Below, piece by piece: positions 8,056 to 14,928 of a stretch of DNA of 25,750 bases; within the stretch, counting starts at the first letter, position 1; every line of letters begins with the position of its first letter. This stretch comes from a virus. The notes below the pieces were generated by a model that was not told where the DNA came from, made no database searches, and saw only the letters and a list, made by a program, of their open reading frames with translations. The translations under genes and the position numbers were made by a program. The stretch covers positions 1 to 25,750 of the IMG/VR virus record IMGVR_UViG_3300032342_000061, one strand, 5' to 3'.

Positions 8056-8850
8056 ATGGAAACAACAGTAAAATCAAATCCACTTCTAGAAAACCTTCGA
8101 CTTCCCGGTGAAACAGTTCGACTCCCGTCTGGTGGGATGTTTTATAAGAATGGAGAACTAGCATCACATGTAAACAACGGTGAGATTCATGTGTATCCAA
8201 TGAACACATATGAAGAGATTCTGATGAAAAGTCCAGATAAACTTCTCAATGGTGATGCGGTTCAGGAAGTGTTTACAAGATGTATTCCCGATATCCTAAA
8301 ACCTTTAGATTTATTTGCACGTGATGTTGACTATTTGATTCTCGTACTTAGACGAGTAACATATGGAAATACTGTTGATATTCCATATACCCATAACTGT
8401 GATAGTATTTCTCACACCTATGTAGTAGATATTTCGCCGTTTATTCAACAGGCGAAAATTATTGATCCTACGACACTATCAACAAACTATCAATTAACAC
8501 TTCCTAATCAACAAGTGGTTGAGATAATTCCTGTTAGGTTTGGTCAAACAATTAAGATGTTGCAGGAAGGAAGTGTGCAAAGAATACAGGATCTAACTGA
8601 TGATGATATTAAGAATCAGTTCTATGATTCTTTAGTTAGTGTAATATCTGCTGTAGATGGCTGCACAGATCCAAAAATGATCCGTGAGTGGATTGAACAA
8701 ATTAGTGCAGGTTGGTCCCGTCAAATCCAGACTGCCATGGAAAGGAATAGTAACTGGGGTCCTGAAACAGTGTCGACTGTAATATGTAAAACTTGTCAAA
8801 AACCACTAGAACTCGATTTATCGTTAAACCCGATAACTTTTTTCTCCTAA
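8056..8850 (+). CDS. 26: gp26-like baseplate hub assembly / tail chaperone protein (zero-frame product)
   Basis: A 264-residue protein resembling the T4 gp26 baseplate family: RLPSGGMFYKNGEL near residue 26, EIHVYPMNTYEEILMKSPDK and LLNGDAVQEVFTRCIPDI, then DVDYLILVLRRVTYGN. It ends with a Cys-x2-Cys motif (CKTCQKPLELDLSLNP). The start chosen is the ATG at 8056 (METTVKSNP), because GAGGA stands 5 bases upstream; an in-frame ATG at 8035 has no ribosome site. T4 gp26 is needed for hub assembly together with gp51. The last codons hold a -1 slippery sequence, so part of the ribosomes should make a longer gp26-gp51 fusion. A TATATAAT element at 8022-8029 may act as promoter, though it is a poor late-promoter match. 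Confidence 0.78.
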   Translation: METTVKSNPLLENLRLPGETVRLPSGGMFYKNGELASHVNNGEIHVYPMNTYEEILMKSPDKLLNGDAVQEVFTRCIPDILKPLDLFARDVDYLILVLRRVTYGNTVDIPYTHNCDSISHTYVVDISPFIQQAKIIDPTTLSTNYQLTLPNQQVVEIIPVRFGQTIKMLQEGSVQRIQDLTDDDIKNQFYDSLVSVISAVDGCTDPKMIREWIEQISAGWSRQIQTAMERNSNWGPETVSTVICKTCQKPLELDLSLNPITFFS

Positions 8851-8878
8851 CTCTCAGGTATCGGGCTCCGTCTGAGAG
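8838..8878 (+). promoter_or_regulatory. Programmed -1 ribosomal frameshift signal (gp26 to gp51)
   Basis: Slippery heptamer T TTT TTC at 8838-8844, phased with the gp26 codons ACT TTT TTC. After a 6-base spacer that contains the zero-frame stop (8848-8850) comes a stem-loop with arms CTCTCAG (8851-8857) and CTGAGAG (8872-8878), and an inner CGG/CCG stem (8862-8864 with 8868-8870). All three parts of a canonical -1 site are present with normal spacing. A shifted ribosome reads on as FF-LLTLRYRAP into the downstream frame. Confidence 0.8.
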
Positions 8879-9074
8879 AGCTGCCTATATTGCCCGGCTA
8901 CAAGCTGAAGCTGGTATCTTGATCGATAGTGTAATATCTCTCGTGTACTTTATGCGTGGTGCAATATCATACCACGAAATGATGACATTATCTAGAAAGG
9001 AACGAGATCGGATTTCAGACTTTATTAAGGAAAGATTGGAACAAGAAAAGGATAAGCCTAATCCAATATACTAA
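8844..9074 (+). CDS. 51: gp51-like domain, made as a -1 frameshift extension of gp26
   Basis: Seventy-six codons in the -1 frame after the slippery site, from LLTLRYRAPSERAAY through SVISLVYFMRGAISYHEMM to a charged helical tail ending KPNPIY. The fused product would be about 339 residues. The frame has no ATG near its beginning: the only upstream start is a TTG at 8793 without a ribosome site, and the first ATGs lie deep inside at FMRG and EMM. Frameshifting is therefore the best explanation for its expression. In T4, gene 51 directly follows gene 26 and acts in hub assembly; position and size fit, but sequence similarity to T4 gp51 was not tested. The stop overlaps the stop of the convergent helicase gene by two bases. 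Confidence 0.68.
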   Translation, partial: LLTLRYRAPSERAAYIARLQAEAGILIDSVISLVYFMRGAISYHEMMTLSRKERDRISDFIKERLEQEKDKPNPIY

Positions 9075-10657
9075 ACTTCAGTGTATGCTTGCTTCCACCA
9101 TTTTGGAATCATGTGACTGGCTTTACTATATAAATAGCTCCAACTTGAATCAAGAATGTACACGTGCCCCCAATCTTCTTTTGATCTGACAATACGTCCA
9201 CCACCCTGAATCATATCAACAAGTGCTTGTCTTTGATACCATTCACCTGATAGTTCCATTCGTGCTTTAATCCATTGGTCCCCAAGGAATCCATATGGTA
9301 CCTTGACGAAGATTGCGAATCTTGCGAGATCGTTGACAAGATCGAGACCTTCTGTTATACTTGGTGAGATTAGCACTCCTGGTTTACTTGAGTGTTTGAA
9401 GTCGTCGATAACATCTCGACGGTCTCTACGTTGTTCTGATGGGTTATGTTCAAAGATCACATGAGGAACAGAGTTTGATAGTTCATCTATTAACCATTGT
9501 GCAATTGCGAAACTTCCTGTATGAATAATTCCTGAAACGTCGTTATGTAATTCAAGTAGTCCCTTAATCGTTCCAATCATCGCCTTCCTGTTTGCTTGAT
9601 TCTGTGGATCTTTCCAGTTGACATTCATTCTCATAGATGGCATGAAGTAAACAGGTCGGTTCTCAACAGGAAATTCCGATGGTAGTGAAAGGAACGCTGC
9701 TTCATCTTGTGATATTCCAAGATCGTTACAGAATCCCTTGTAATTGAGGATTGTTGAAGACATGAACAGAAATTTATCAGCCATTGGTTCAAGAATCTTG
9801 TAGAAGTTTGTTGAAGCAAAGAGGTACTTAAACTTGATCATTGTTTTATCGTGAACAAGTGTGTATATTTGTTTAACATCGTCAATTCGCTCATTCATCA
9901 CTGTTCGTACAAGTTTTTCATGTTCTTGAAGTGATGCAAGTTCCTTGAGTTTGTTGAGTTCAACAGATGTAGTTTGTCTACTTGAAGGTGAGTCAATAAT
10001 ATACGAACATTCATCAACAAGTTCTGTAAGTTTAATCTCAACGGCTGGGTGATATACATCGTTAAGCCATTTGTGTGTGTGATCTAGAGTTTCGAGAACT
10101 TTCCACTTAACACCCATTCGTTCTGCACGCTTTGCCGTAATCTGTAGTGCGTTTAGTTCTGTTAACTGCTGTTCTGTATTATGACATTCATCAAGAATCA
10201 TTAGTGGACGTCTTTTGAACATATTCGTGTAGTTGAAGCACAAAAGAGCCATCGTATAATTGAGAACAACGTGAGGAACGTTCTTTGCCCTCCCCTTTGC
10301 CATCACAAACGGACACGATTCACATTCGGGCTTTATTAGACTGCCAATATCGCAAGTTGTATTGCGTTGTGAGCACGTGTAGTTGTTCTTTCCGTAGAAA
10401 GCAAACACACGTTCTTCGGGAAATGTATTTTCGTATTGTTCTTGTAGAACTTTTTGGGGAGTTAGAATGAACGACTTTCTGAAGTCGTCGGACTGAATGG
10501 AGTTACCATATGTCACACCTAGGTGGCTTTTGCCACCACCAACAGGTATCTCAAGAATCAGGTATCTTGCTGTTTGTTTTTCTAGCCACTCAAGTGCACG
10601 AAGTTGTGTTTCACGTGGAGGACTATTTGAATGAGACCAATGTTGTAAAATGTCCAT
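9071..10657 (-). CDS. Fe-S cluster SF2 helicase of the XPD/DinG type
   Basis: A 528-residue DNA helicase. In order: Walker A EIPVGGGKSHLG (Lys43); four cysteines, Cys95, Cys102, Cys112 and Cys115, spaced like the 4Fe-4S domain of XPD/DinG; the DEAH-type box LDECH (156-160); motif V-like ISPSITEGLDL near 425; and motif VI QGGGRIVRS near 484, with the arginine fingers present. Such enzymes unwind 5'-3' at forks, R-loops or damaged DNA. T4 has Dda, UvsW and gp41 but no Fe-S helicase of this class. The ATG at 10657 (MDILQHW) is chosen over the GTG at 10663 because AAGAG lies 5 bases upstream. A strong sigma70 promoter precedes it, so it should be early. It is convergent with gp51. Confidence 0.85.
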   Translation of the reverse strand: MDILQHWSHSNSPPRETQLRALEWLEKQTARYLILEIPVGGGKSHLGVTYGNSIQSDDFRKSFILTPQKVLQEQYENTFPEERVFAFYGKNNYTCSQRNTTCDIGSLIKPECESCPFVMAKGRAKNVPHVVLNYTMALLCFNYTNMFKRRPLMILDECHNTEQQLTELNALQITAKRAERMGVKWKVLETLDHTHKWLNDVYHPAVEIKLTELVDECSYIIDSPSSRQTTSVELNKLKELASLQEHEKLVRTVMNERIDDVKQIYTLVHDKTMIKFKYLFASTNFYKILEPMADKFLFMSSTILNYKGFCNDLGISQDEAAFLSLPSEFPVENRPVYFMPSMRMNVNWKDPQNQANRKAMIGTIKGLLELHNDVSGIIHTGSFAIAQWLIDELSNSVPHVIFEHNPSEQRRDRRDVIDDFKHSSKPGVLISPSITEGLDLVNDLARFAIFVKVPYGFLGDQWIKARMELSGEWYQRQALVDMIQGGGRIVRSKEDWGHVYILDSSWSYLYSKASHMIPKWWKQAYTEV

Positions 10658-10681
10658 ATTCACTCTTAGATTTAATTAAAC

Positions 10682-10711
10682 ATTATACACAGGCTTTTAA
10701 TTGGATGTCAA
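10682..10711 (-). promoter_or_regulatory. Consensus sigma70 (early) promoter for the helicase
   Basis: On the minus strand TTGACA (10711-10706), an 18-base spacer and TATAAT (10687-10682). Both hexamers match the consensus, and TGTG directly before the -10 resembles an extended -10. Host RNA polymerase should use it at once after infection. Confidence 0.82.
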
Positions 10712-10719
10712 GATAAATA
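10712..10719 (+). promoter_or_regulatory. T4-type late promoter for the nucleotidyltransferase
   Basis: GATAAATA on the plus strand, 15 bases before the ATG at 10735. It abuts the -35 of the divergent early promoter with no gap, and GAAGGAG follows at once, so the leader is very short. If initiation is about 6 bases downstream, as in T4, the ribosome site lies near the mRNA 5' end. Confidence 0.6.
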
Positions 10720-10734
10720 AAGAAGGAGAATAAT

Positions 10735-11466
10735 ATGTTGACTTTCAAACAATACCTACTCGAGGAAGTTAAGAAGAGTAAGGAAATCAATTTTGAGTAT
10801 CATGCTGAGCTAAATCCAGAAATTTGGAAAGGCGACAAACTCCGTCCAGAAGTGCGAAAGAAAGCACTTGAAATAGCGAAAGAGTTTCTCAATTCGTTCC
10901 CAACAAAGCTCAAGGTCATCGACATTTACATTCCTGGAAGTCTTGCAAACTACAACTGGACAAAGAAGTCCGACTTCGATCTCCACATAATTATTGATCC
11001 TGTTTCCTGTCGTGGTATTAATGTTGACGATTATTTCAAAGCAAAGGGAGCTGAGTGGAAGACTAAGCACAATATTTCAATTCGTGGGTTTAAAGTTGAG
11101 GTGTTTATTGAGCCAAAAGGAACAACACATGAGTCTAGTGCTGAATATAGCATTGAGAGTGATAAGTGGATCAAAAAACCCAAACACATCAAAGATTTAG
11201 AAATTGATGAAGATGAAATTGAGAAAACCGTAAGGAATTTGCAGAAAAAAATACGGATTTTGCTTTCCAAAAATGCAAATCCCAAGGAGATAGAGAAATT
11301 AAAGGAAAAAATTAGGGTTATGCGGGAACGCGGCCTATATCGAACAAAAAAAGGCGAGTTTTCCGTTGGAAACCTCGCCTTTAAAGCACTGAGAAGTAAA
11401 GGTGATCTTGACCGTCTTACACGCGCGAAACGATCAAGAGAAGATGAAAAACTGTCTTTGGATTAG
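10735..11466 (+). CDS. Nucleotidyltransferase with a capsid-targeting-like N-terminus
   Basis: A 243-residue pol-beta-fold nucleotidyltransferase. GSLANYNWTKKSDFDL (68-83) gives the GS motif plus the metal-binding pair Asp80/Asp82, and FKVEVFIE gives a likely third acid, Glu122, so the active site looks complete. A coiled coil follows (about 158-200), then GEFSVGNLAFKALRSKG. The first ten residues, MLTFKQYLLE, match position by position the capsid-targeting tag of T4 internal proteins (MKTYQEFIAE), which ends in a gp21 cleavage site. With a late promoter and a strong ribosome site (AAGGAG), this suggests an enzyme packaged in the head and injected with the DNA. The substrate is unknown; tRNA-type, antitoxin-like and OAS-like families share these motifs. 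A minus-strand terminator is embedded near its 3' end. Confidence 0.75.
   Translation: MLTFKQYLLEEVKKSKEINFEYHAELNPEIWKGDKLRPEVRKKALEIAKEFLNSFPTKLKVIDIYIPGSLANYNWTKKSDFDLHIIIDPVSCRGINVDDYFKAKGAEWKTKHNISIRGFKVEVFIEPKGTTHESSAEYSIESDKWIKKPKHIKDLEIDEDEIEKTVRNLQKKIRILLSKNANPKEIEKLKEKIRVMRERGLYRTKKGEFSVGNLAFKALRSKGDLDRLTRAKRSREDEKLSLD
11346..11382 (-). terminator. Rho-independent terminator inside the nucleotidyltransferase gene
   Basis: Read on the minus strand: AAAGGCGAG, then GTTTCC-AAC-GGAAAA, then CTCGCCTTT, running into seven U. The stem has 9 perfect pairs, one mismatch and 5 more pairs with a 3-base loop. It would end minus-strand transcription coming from the membrane-protein gene, about 90 bases past that gene's stop, within the last 120 bases of the convergent coding sequence. 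Confidence 0.8.
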
Positions 11467-11468
11467 TT

Positions 11469-11957
11469 CTAGTATCCTAGTTGGAAGATCATAATTCTGT
11501 TGATACGTTCGCGACGTACCTCATTCCAAATATCGTCAATATAGTTAATCGTACAATGTCCGTAGCCAACTTCACCAGGACTGTTTGTCCACAATCCAAT
11601 TATCCTTAACAGTCTGATGATGAAAGCACCAGGTAAAAATCCTGTGATGAATACATACAAAACAGCAAAAACTTGCAATAACATGTCAAGTATTAATGTT
11701 ATTGCAACAATTGATATCAGAACCTTGATGAAATCCATCAGTCCGGAGCTTTTGTCTTCGTTACTTTTGGACATCTCGTGACCAATCCACCATCCGACTC
11801 CGTAGCAAAGAAGGCTATCAGGATTATTGCGCACCCATCGAAAAAGTTTATTTGTTAAACGAAACGAACTGTGAAATGATCCTTGACAATCATTTTCGTT
11901 CCAATTCCACAATGTGTTGTGAACTGCTAGAATAGGCTTAAGTAAGAATTTCATCAT
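11469..11957 (-). CDS. Small membrane protein of unknown function
   Basis: A 162-residue protein. A soluble N-terminal half is rich in Trp and Asn (VHNTLWNWNENDCQG, LLCYGVGWWIGHEMS), then come two or three hydrophobic segments (FIKVLISIVAITLILDMLLQ and VFAVLYVFITGFLPGAFII) and a charged C-terminus. No family was recognised. Size and topology would fit a holin-like or inner-membrane effector, but nothing proves this. Two adjacent ATGs (11957 and 11954) follow GGAG by 3 and 6 bases, so either may be used; the upstream TTG at 11966 would overlap the ribosome site. The stop lies 2 bases from the convergent nucleotidyltransferase stop. No clear promoter lies in the 46 bases back to the upstream terminator, so it may depend on read-through. 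Confidence 0.6.
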   Translation of the reverse strand: MMKFLLKPILAVHNTLWNWNENDCQGSFHSSFRLTNKLFRWVRNNPDSLLCYGVGWWIGHEMSKSNEDKSSGLMDFIKVLISIVAITLILDMLLQVFAVLYVFITGFLPGAFIIRLLRIIGLWTNSPGEVGYGHCTINYIDDIWNEVRRERINRIMIFQLGY

Positions 11958-11995
11958 TGTCTCCAATGAATTTTTAAGATGACAAATTATCTCCT

Positions 11996-12034
11996 AAAAT
12001 AAAAAGAGGATCAACGAATACCGTTGATCCTCTT
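11996..12034 (-). terminator. Rho-independent terminator of the acidic-protein gene
   Basis: A perfect 13-bp stem, arms AAGAGGATCAACG (12004-12016) and 12022-12034, with loop AATAC. On the minus strand it runs into TTTTTATTTT. It lies 21 bases past the stop at 12056. Confidence 0.88.
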
Positions 12035-12055
12035 CAATTGTATTATAGATCTGTA

Positions 12056-12688
12056 TTAGTAACTACGCATCCTTGAAACCCGTGGATTTGAGGAACCACA
12101 CGACTCCATATCTTCCATTCCAGGACGTGGCATTTTGCCGGTTTCACCACCGAACTCATCTTCATTGGTTTCGCCACTCTCATCTTCACTGGTTGAAAAA
12201 TCAAACTCATCACCGCTTTCGTCATCGAGTTCACCATCTTCGGTTTCTGAATCACAACAACCTTCGATAATGTCTTCATAATCATCCATTGTTAGATCGG
12301 CAGTACCACGTTCCATTGCGAGATCCAACATGTTATCAACAGCCTTGTGAAGTGCAATATCATCAGGAGCTTCTTCTTTTGCCCATTCCATCATACGAAT
12401 AACGAGCGGAACATCCATAGATACAATATCTTCACCCTCGAGACCTTCTCCGCCTTCCATGTCGTCAGCCTCGCCGCTCTCCATATCACCGAAGTCCTGG
12501 TAATCACCATATGACTCTTCGTCACCATATGTGTTCATTTCAGGATTGTATGGACCATCTGTTGTATCTGGTCCAGGCATTGAACGTGTACCACCCATCA
12601 TGTAATCGTTTTCACGAACGTTACGTTTGCGACTTTTTGCGAGGGCTTCGCTTTTTGACATTCCGAACAATTCTTGTAGTAAAGACAT
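12056..12688 (-). CDS. Highly acidic late protein, unknown function
   Basis: A 210-residue, strongly acidic protein. A basic N-terminal patch (SKSEALAKSRKRNVRE) is followed by a Gly/Asp/Glu/Met-rich region, a probable helical domain (VPLVIRMMEWAKEEAPDDIA through NMLDLAMERGTADLTMDDYE, about residues 92-138), and a long disordered Asp/Glu/Ser tail. The very C-terminus turns basic (NPRVSRMRSY). No family was recognised. The start MSLLQE|LFG resembles a short capsid-targeting tag with a gp21-type site after Glu6, and a late promoter plus strong ribosome site (AAGGAG, 8 bases) mark it as late. It could be an internal head or core protein, or a DNA mimic or decorating protein. It is transcribed alone, between its own promoter and terminator. 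Confidence 0.65.
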   Translation of the reverse strand: MSLLQELFGMSKSEALAKSRKRNVRENDYMMGGTRSMPGPDTTDGPYNPEMNTYGDEESYGDYQDFGDMESGEADDMEGGEGLEGEDIVSMDVPLVIRMMEWAKEEAPDDIALHKAVDNMLDLAMERGTADLTMDDYEDIIEGCCDSETEDGELDDESGDEFDFSTSEDESGETNEDEFGGETGKMPRPGMEDMESCGSSNPRVSRMRSY

Positions 12689-12715
12689 TTAGGGATCTCC
12701 TTGAATCTGATATGG

Positions 12716-13210
12716 CTATTTATCAGTGGTTAGTTTATTTCTTGCAAATTTTCCTAACCAATATGCGTCAATTAGGTCAGTTAGCCCTTTGGTCTTCAAA
12801 TAACCTTGTTTTTTAAACCCGGCAATTATTTCTGGTGGTGCAGCATTAATCATATCATCTTTTGAAGCTTTTCCTTTACCTGTTGCAAATTTCTTTAGCG
12901 CTGTTGGTGCTACTATTTCAATTTGTTTTAAGTTGAGATGCTTTCTCATCGATGCGATCATTAGGAATTGCAGTCCCGCTAGGTCACGAGTTGCATTACC
13001 AAAAGAACCAAACGCAAGCCCTTCGATATAGATTGAATTGGGATTATGGGACTTAATAAGATTAACGGCACCTTCAGCAATTAATGATGCTTGATCGAAT
13101 ACATCAAGGCGTTTGTCGTTTAATAAACAGCCAAAGTCAATAAGTTCACCATCTTTAAATACACAGTAACCAGGCGAACGGTAGGATTGGTCTATTCCAA
13201 TAATGATCAT
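12716..13210 (-). CDS. RuvC-type Holliday junction resolvase
   Basis: A 164-residue RNase-H-fold nuclease of the RuvC family. The acidic residues sit almost as in E. coli RuvC: Asp7 in IIIGIDQS, Glu63 in IYIEGLAFG, and Asp145/Asp148 in LTDLIDAYWLG. VAPTALKKFATGKGKASKDDM (about 100-120) matches the basic segment before the last motif. It should resolve branched recombination intermediates before packaging, the job of endonuclease VII (gp49) in T4, which is not in this window. It follows gp46 by 26 bases, so gp47-gp46-resolvase look like one recombination operon. Its ribosome site (GGAGA) sits in a hairpin loop directly before the ATG, and its last codons (GAT AAA TAG) contain the late promoter of the next gene. 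Confidence 0.87.
   Translation of the reverse strand: MIIIGIDQSYRSPGYCVFKDGELIDFGCLLNDKRLDVFDQASLIAEGAVNLIKSHNPNSIYIEGLAFGSFGNATRDLAGLQFLMIASMRKHLNLKQIEIVAPTALKKFATGKGKASKDDMINAAPPEIIAGFKKQGYLKTKGLTDLIDAYWLGKFARNKLTTDK
12717..12724 (-). promoter_or_regulatory. T4-type late promoter for the acidic protein
   Basis: GATAAATA on the minus strand, 29 bases upstream of the ATG at 12688. It overlaps the last two codons and part of the stop of the resolvase gene. Confidence 0.68.
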
Positions 13211-13231
13211 ATACAGTCTCTCCGACTGTAT
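13211..13231 (-). promoter_or_regulatory. Hairpin presenting the resolvase ribosome site
   Basis: On the minus strand ATACAGTC-GGAGA-GACTGTAT: a perfect 8-bp stem with the Shine-Dalgarno sequence as its 5-base loop. The start codon follows the stem with no gap. The stem begins 5 bases after the gp46 stop codon, so ribosomes finishing gp46 would open it. It may couple or limit resolvase translation. Confidence 0.65.
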
Positions 13232-13236
13232 TTAGA

Positions 13237-14928
13237 TCAAACTATTTTTGAGAAACCAGAGTCTAGTTTAATGGTAATTGTTCGATCAAATGCTGTGTCG
13301 ATTTCGTCTCTGTGTGAAATGATAAGAAGTGAGATTGCTTCTTCTTTGGCTTTCTTTTTTAACATAGCTGCGGCAGCCTGAACGCCAATAGTACTTAGAC
13401 CAACATCAAGTACCTCATCAAACATACAAATGTTAATTGGAGTATGAAGAGCCTGTAGAACATCGCGGAACGCAAGTGCTAGTGACAAATTAACTCTAGC
13501 TCTTTGTCCATTCGATAGACTACCAAAACTTTGCTCGTGACCAAATTGAGAGATTTTTGCATCAAGATCGAATGTAAACTCTACCTTGTGAGGAAGACCA
13601 AGTTCTCCAAGATAGTGTTGCAATCTTGTATTAAGGAATGGTAGGTTACGATTAAGGAATGCCTTTCGAACAAAACTATCCTTCTTTGTTAGTAACTTAA
13701 CAAGAAATTGTTGGTGCTCAAGCCTCTTTGTAAACCCATTGATCTCTGTGTATTCAATTGGATCAAGTTTTGTATTCTCGAGGTCGCCAAGTGCTTCTAA
13801 GTGAGGATTTGTTGCCTCAAGTAACATATCAATCTTTTGTTTTGTAGCCTGACTTTGGTCACGAATCTTCACTAGACTGTCAAGATTAGTAACTGTTATT
13901 TGTTGTTCTATTTCTTTTTGTTTCTTTACGAGATTGGCAAATAAAGATTCCGTTGCTTGCAAATAAGTTTGGTTTTCGGTAACTTGTACCTTATTTTCAT
14001 CTATCCCCCTTGCGCAAACTTCTATTCTGTCCTTTGTGTTAATGAAAGGCTGTTTGCAATAAGGACATTGTGATTTTTGTAATGAGTCTAACTCTGTTGT
14101 AAATTTAGAGACAGCTGTTGTTTGTTCTTTGATTGTTCTTTCCAATGTGCGTTTCTCATTTTCAACTTCTCGAACTTCTTGCTTAAGTTCGGCTAATCTC
14201 TTGTGGAATCCTTGTTGCTCTTCAAAGTTAACTTGTGCGATCTTTTCGAGATCCGTCTGCAGTTGTGTAATTGTTCTTTCGTTGTTCTGAACCCAATTGA
14301 CAACCCGCGACTTTGCGGCTGCGATTTGTTCTTGTAGTCTAATGTATTGTTGTTCAAGTTGGGCGATCTTTGTTTGTTGGATCTGGATATCACTTTGTGT
14401 GTCTTTAATTAGGTCCTTTAGAATCGCAGCCTTTAATGAAAGGATCGTTAGATTAAATAGAGTTTCAATAAATGCAACTTGGTGTTTTGATTCAAGATCA
14501 AGAAATGGTAATTGTGTTGCAGAAATGACAACGATTCGAACAAACATAGAATAATCCATTCCAATAATTTGTTCGATTCTTGCTTCAATGTCTGCCGTTG
14601 TCTTTTCTTTTCCATCTTCGAACAATCTTACGAAACCAGCTTTTGGAGATTTGCGGCCACGTTCAATACGATACATTACACCGTTTTTTTCGAACTCGAT
14701 GGCAACAAACATATCCTTCTTATTTGTGTTGTTGATCAATTCATCAAGGTTGACATCATTGATTGGTTTGTTGAAAAGACAGTACACGAGTGCGTTGAGA
14801 ATTGTTGTTTTTCCGGAACCATTTTCACCCATAATTAATGTTGTTCCCGGTAGATCAAAATTAAATTCTGTCATTACTTTTCCGTAGCTCATAAAGTTAC
14901 GGAACATAATCTTGAGGAATTTTATCAT
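13237..14928 (-). CDS. 46: Recombination endonuclease subunit gp46 (Rad50/SbcC-like)
   Basis: A 563-residue ABC-type ATPase (T4 gp46, 560 aa). Walker A MGENGSGKTT (33-42) is followed by two coiled-coil arms (about 170-285 and 310-375) that meet at the zinc hook CPYC (288-291). The C-terminal lobe has the ABC signature FGSLSNGQRARVNLSLALAF (468-487), Walker B ICMFDE (500-505) and the H-loop SHR (538-540). With gp47 it resects double-strand ends for recombination-dependent replication and helps degrade host DNA. Its ATG overlaps the gp47 stop (ATGA), the usual 47-46 coupling. All motifs are intact. Confidence 0.96.
   Translation of the reverse strand: MIKFLKIMFRNFMSYGKVMTEFNFDLPGTTLIMGENGSGKTTILNALVYCLFNKPINDVNLDELINNTNKKDMFVAIEFEKNGVMYRIERGRKSPKAGFVRLFEDGKEKTTADIEARIEQIIGMDYSMFVRIVVISATQLPFLDLESKHQVAFIETLFNLTILSLKAAILKDLIKDTQSDIQIQQTKIAQLEQQYIRLQEQIAAAKSRVVNWVQNNERTITQLQTDLEKIAQVNFEEQQGFHKRLAELKQEVREVENEKRTLERTIKEQTTAVSKFTTELDSLQKSQCPYCKQPFINTKDRIEVCARGIDENKVQVTENQTYLQATESLFANLVKKQKEIEQQITVTNLDSLVKIRDQSQATKQKIDMLLEATNPHLEALGDLENTKLDPIEYTEINGFTKRLEHQQFLVKLLTKKDSFVRKAFLNRNLPFLNTRLQHYLGELGLPHKVEFTFDLDAKISQFGHEQSFGSLSNGQRARVNLSLALAFRDVLQALHTPINICMFDEVLDVGLSTIGVQAAAAMLKKKAKEEAISLLIISHRDEIDTAFDRTITIKLDSGFSKIV

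Noticed and set aside
8793-9074. Separate gp51 gene starting at a TTG inside gp26
   Set aside because: There is no ribosome site before the TTG, and the slippery site with stem-loop gives a better explanation for reading this frame.
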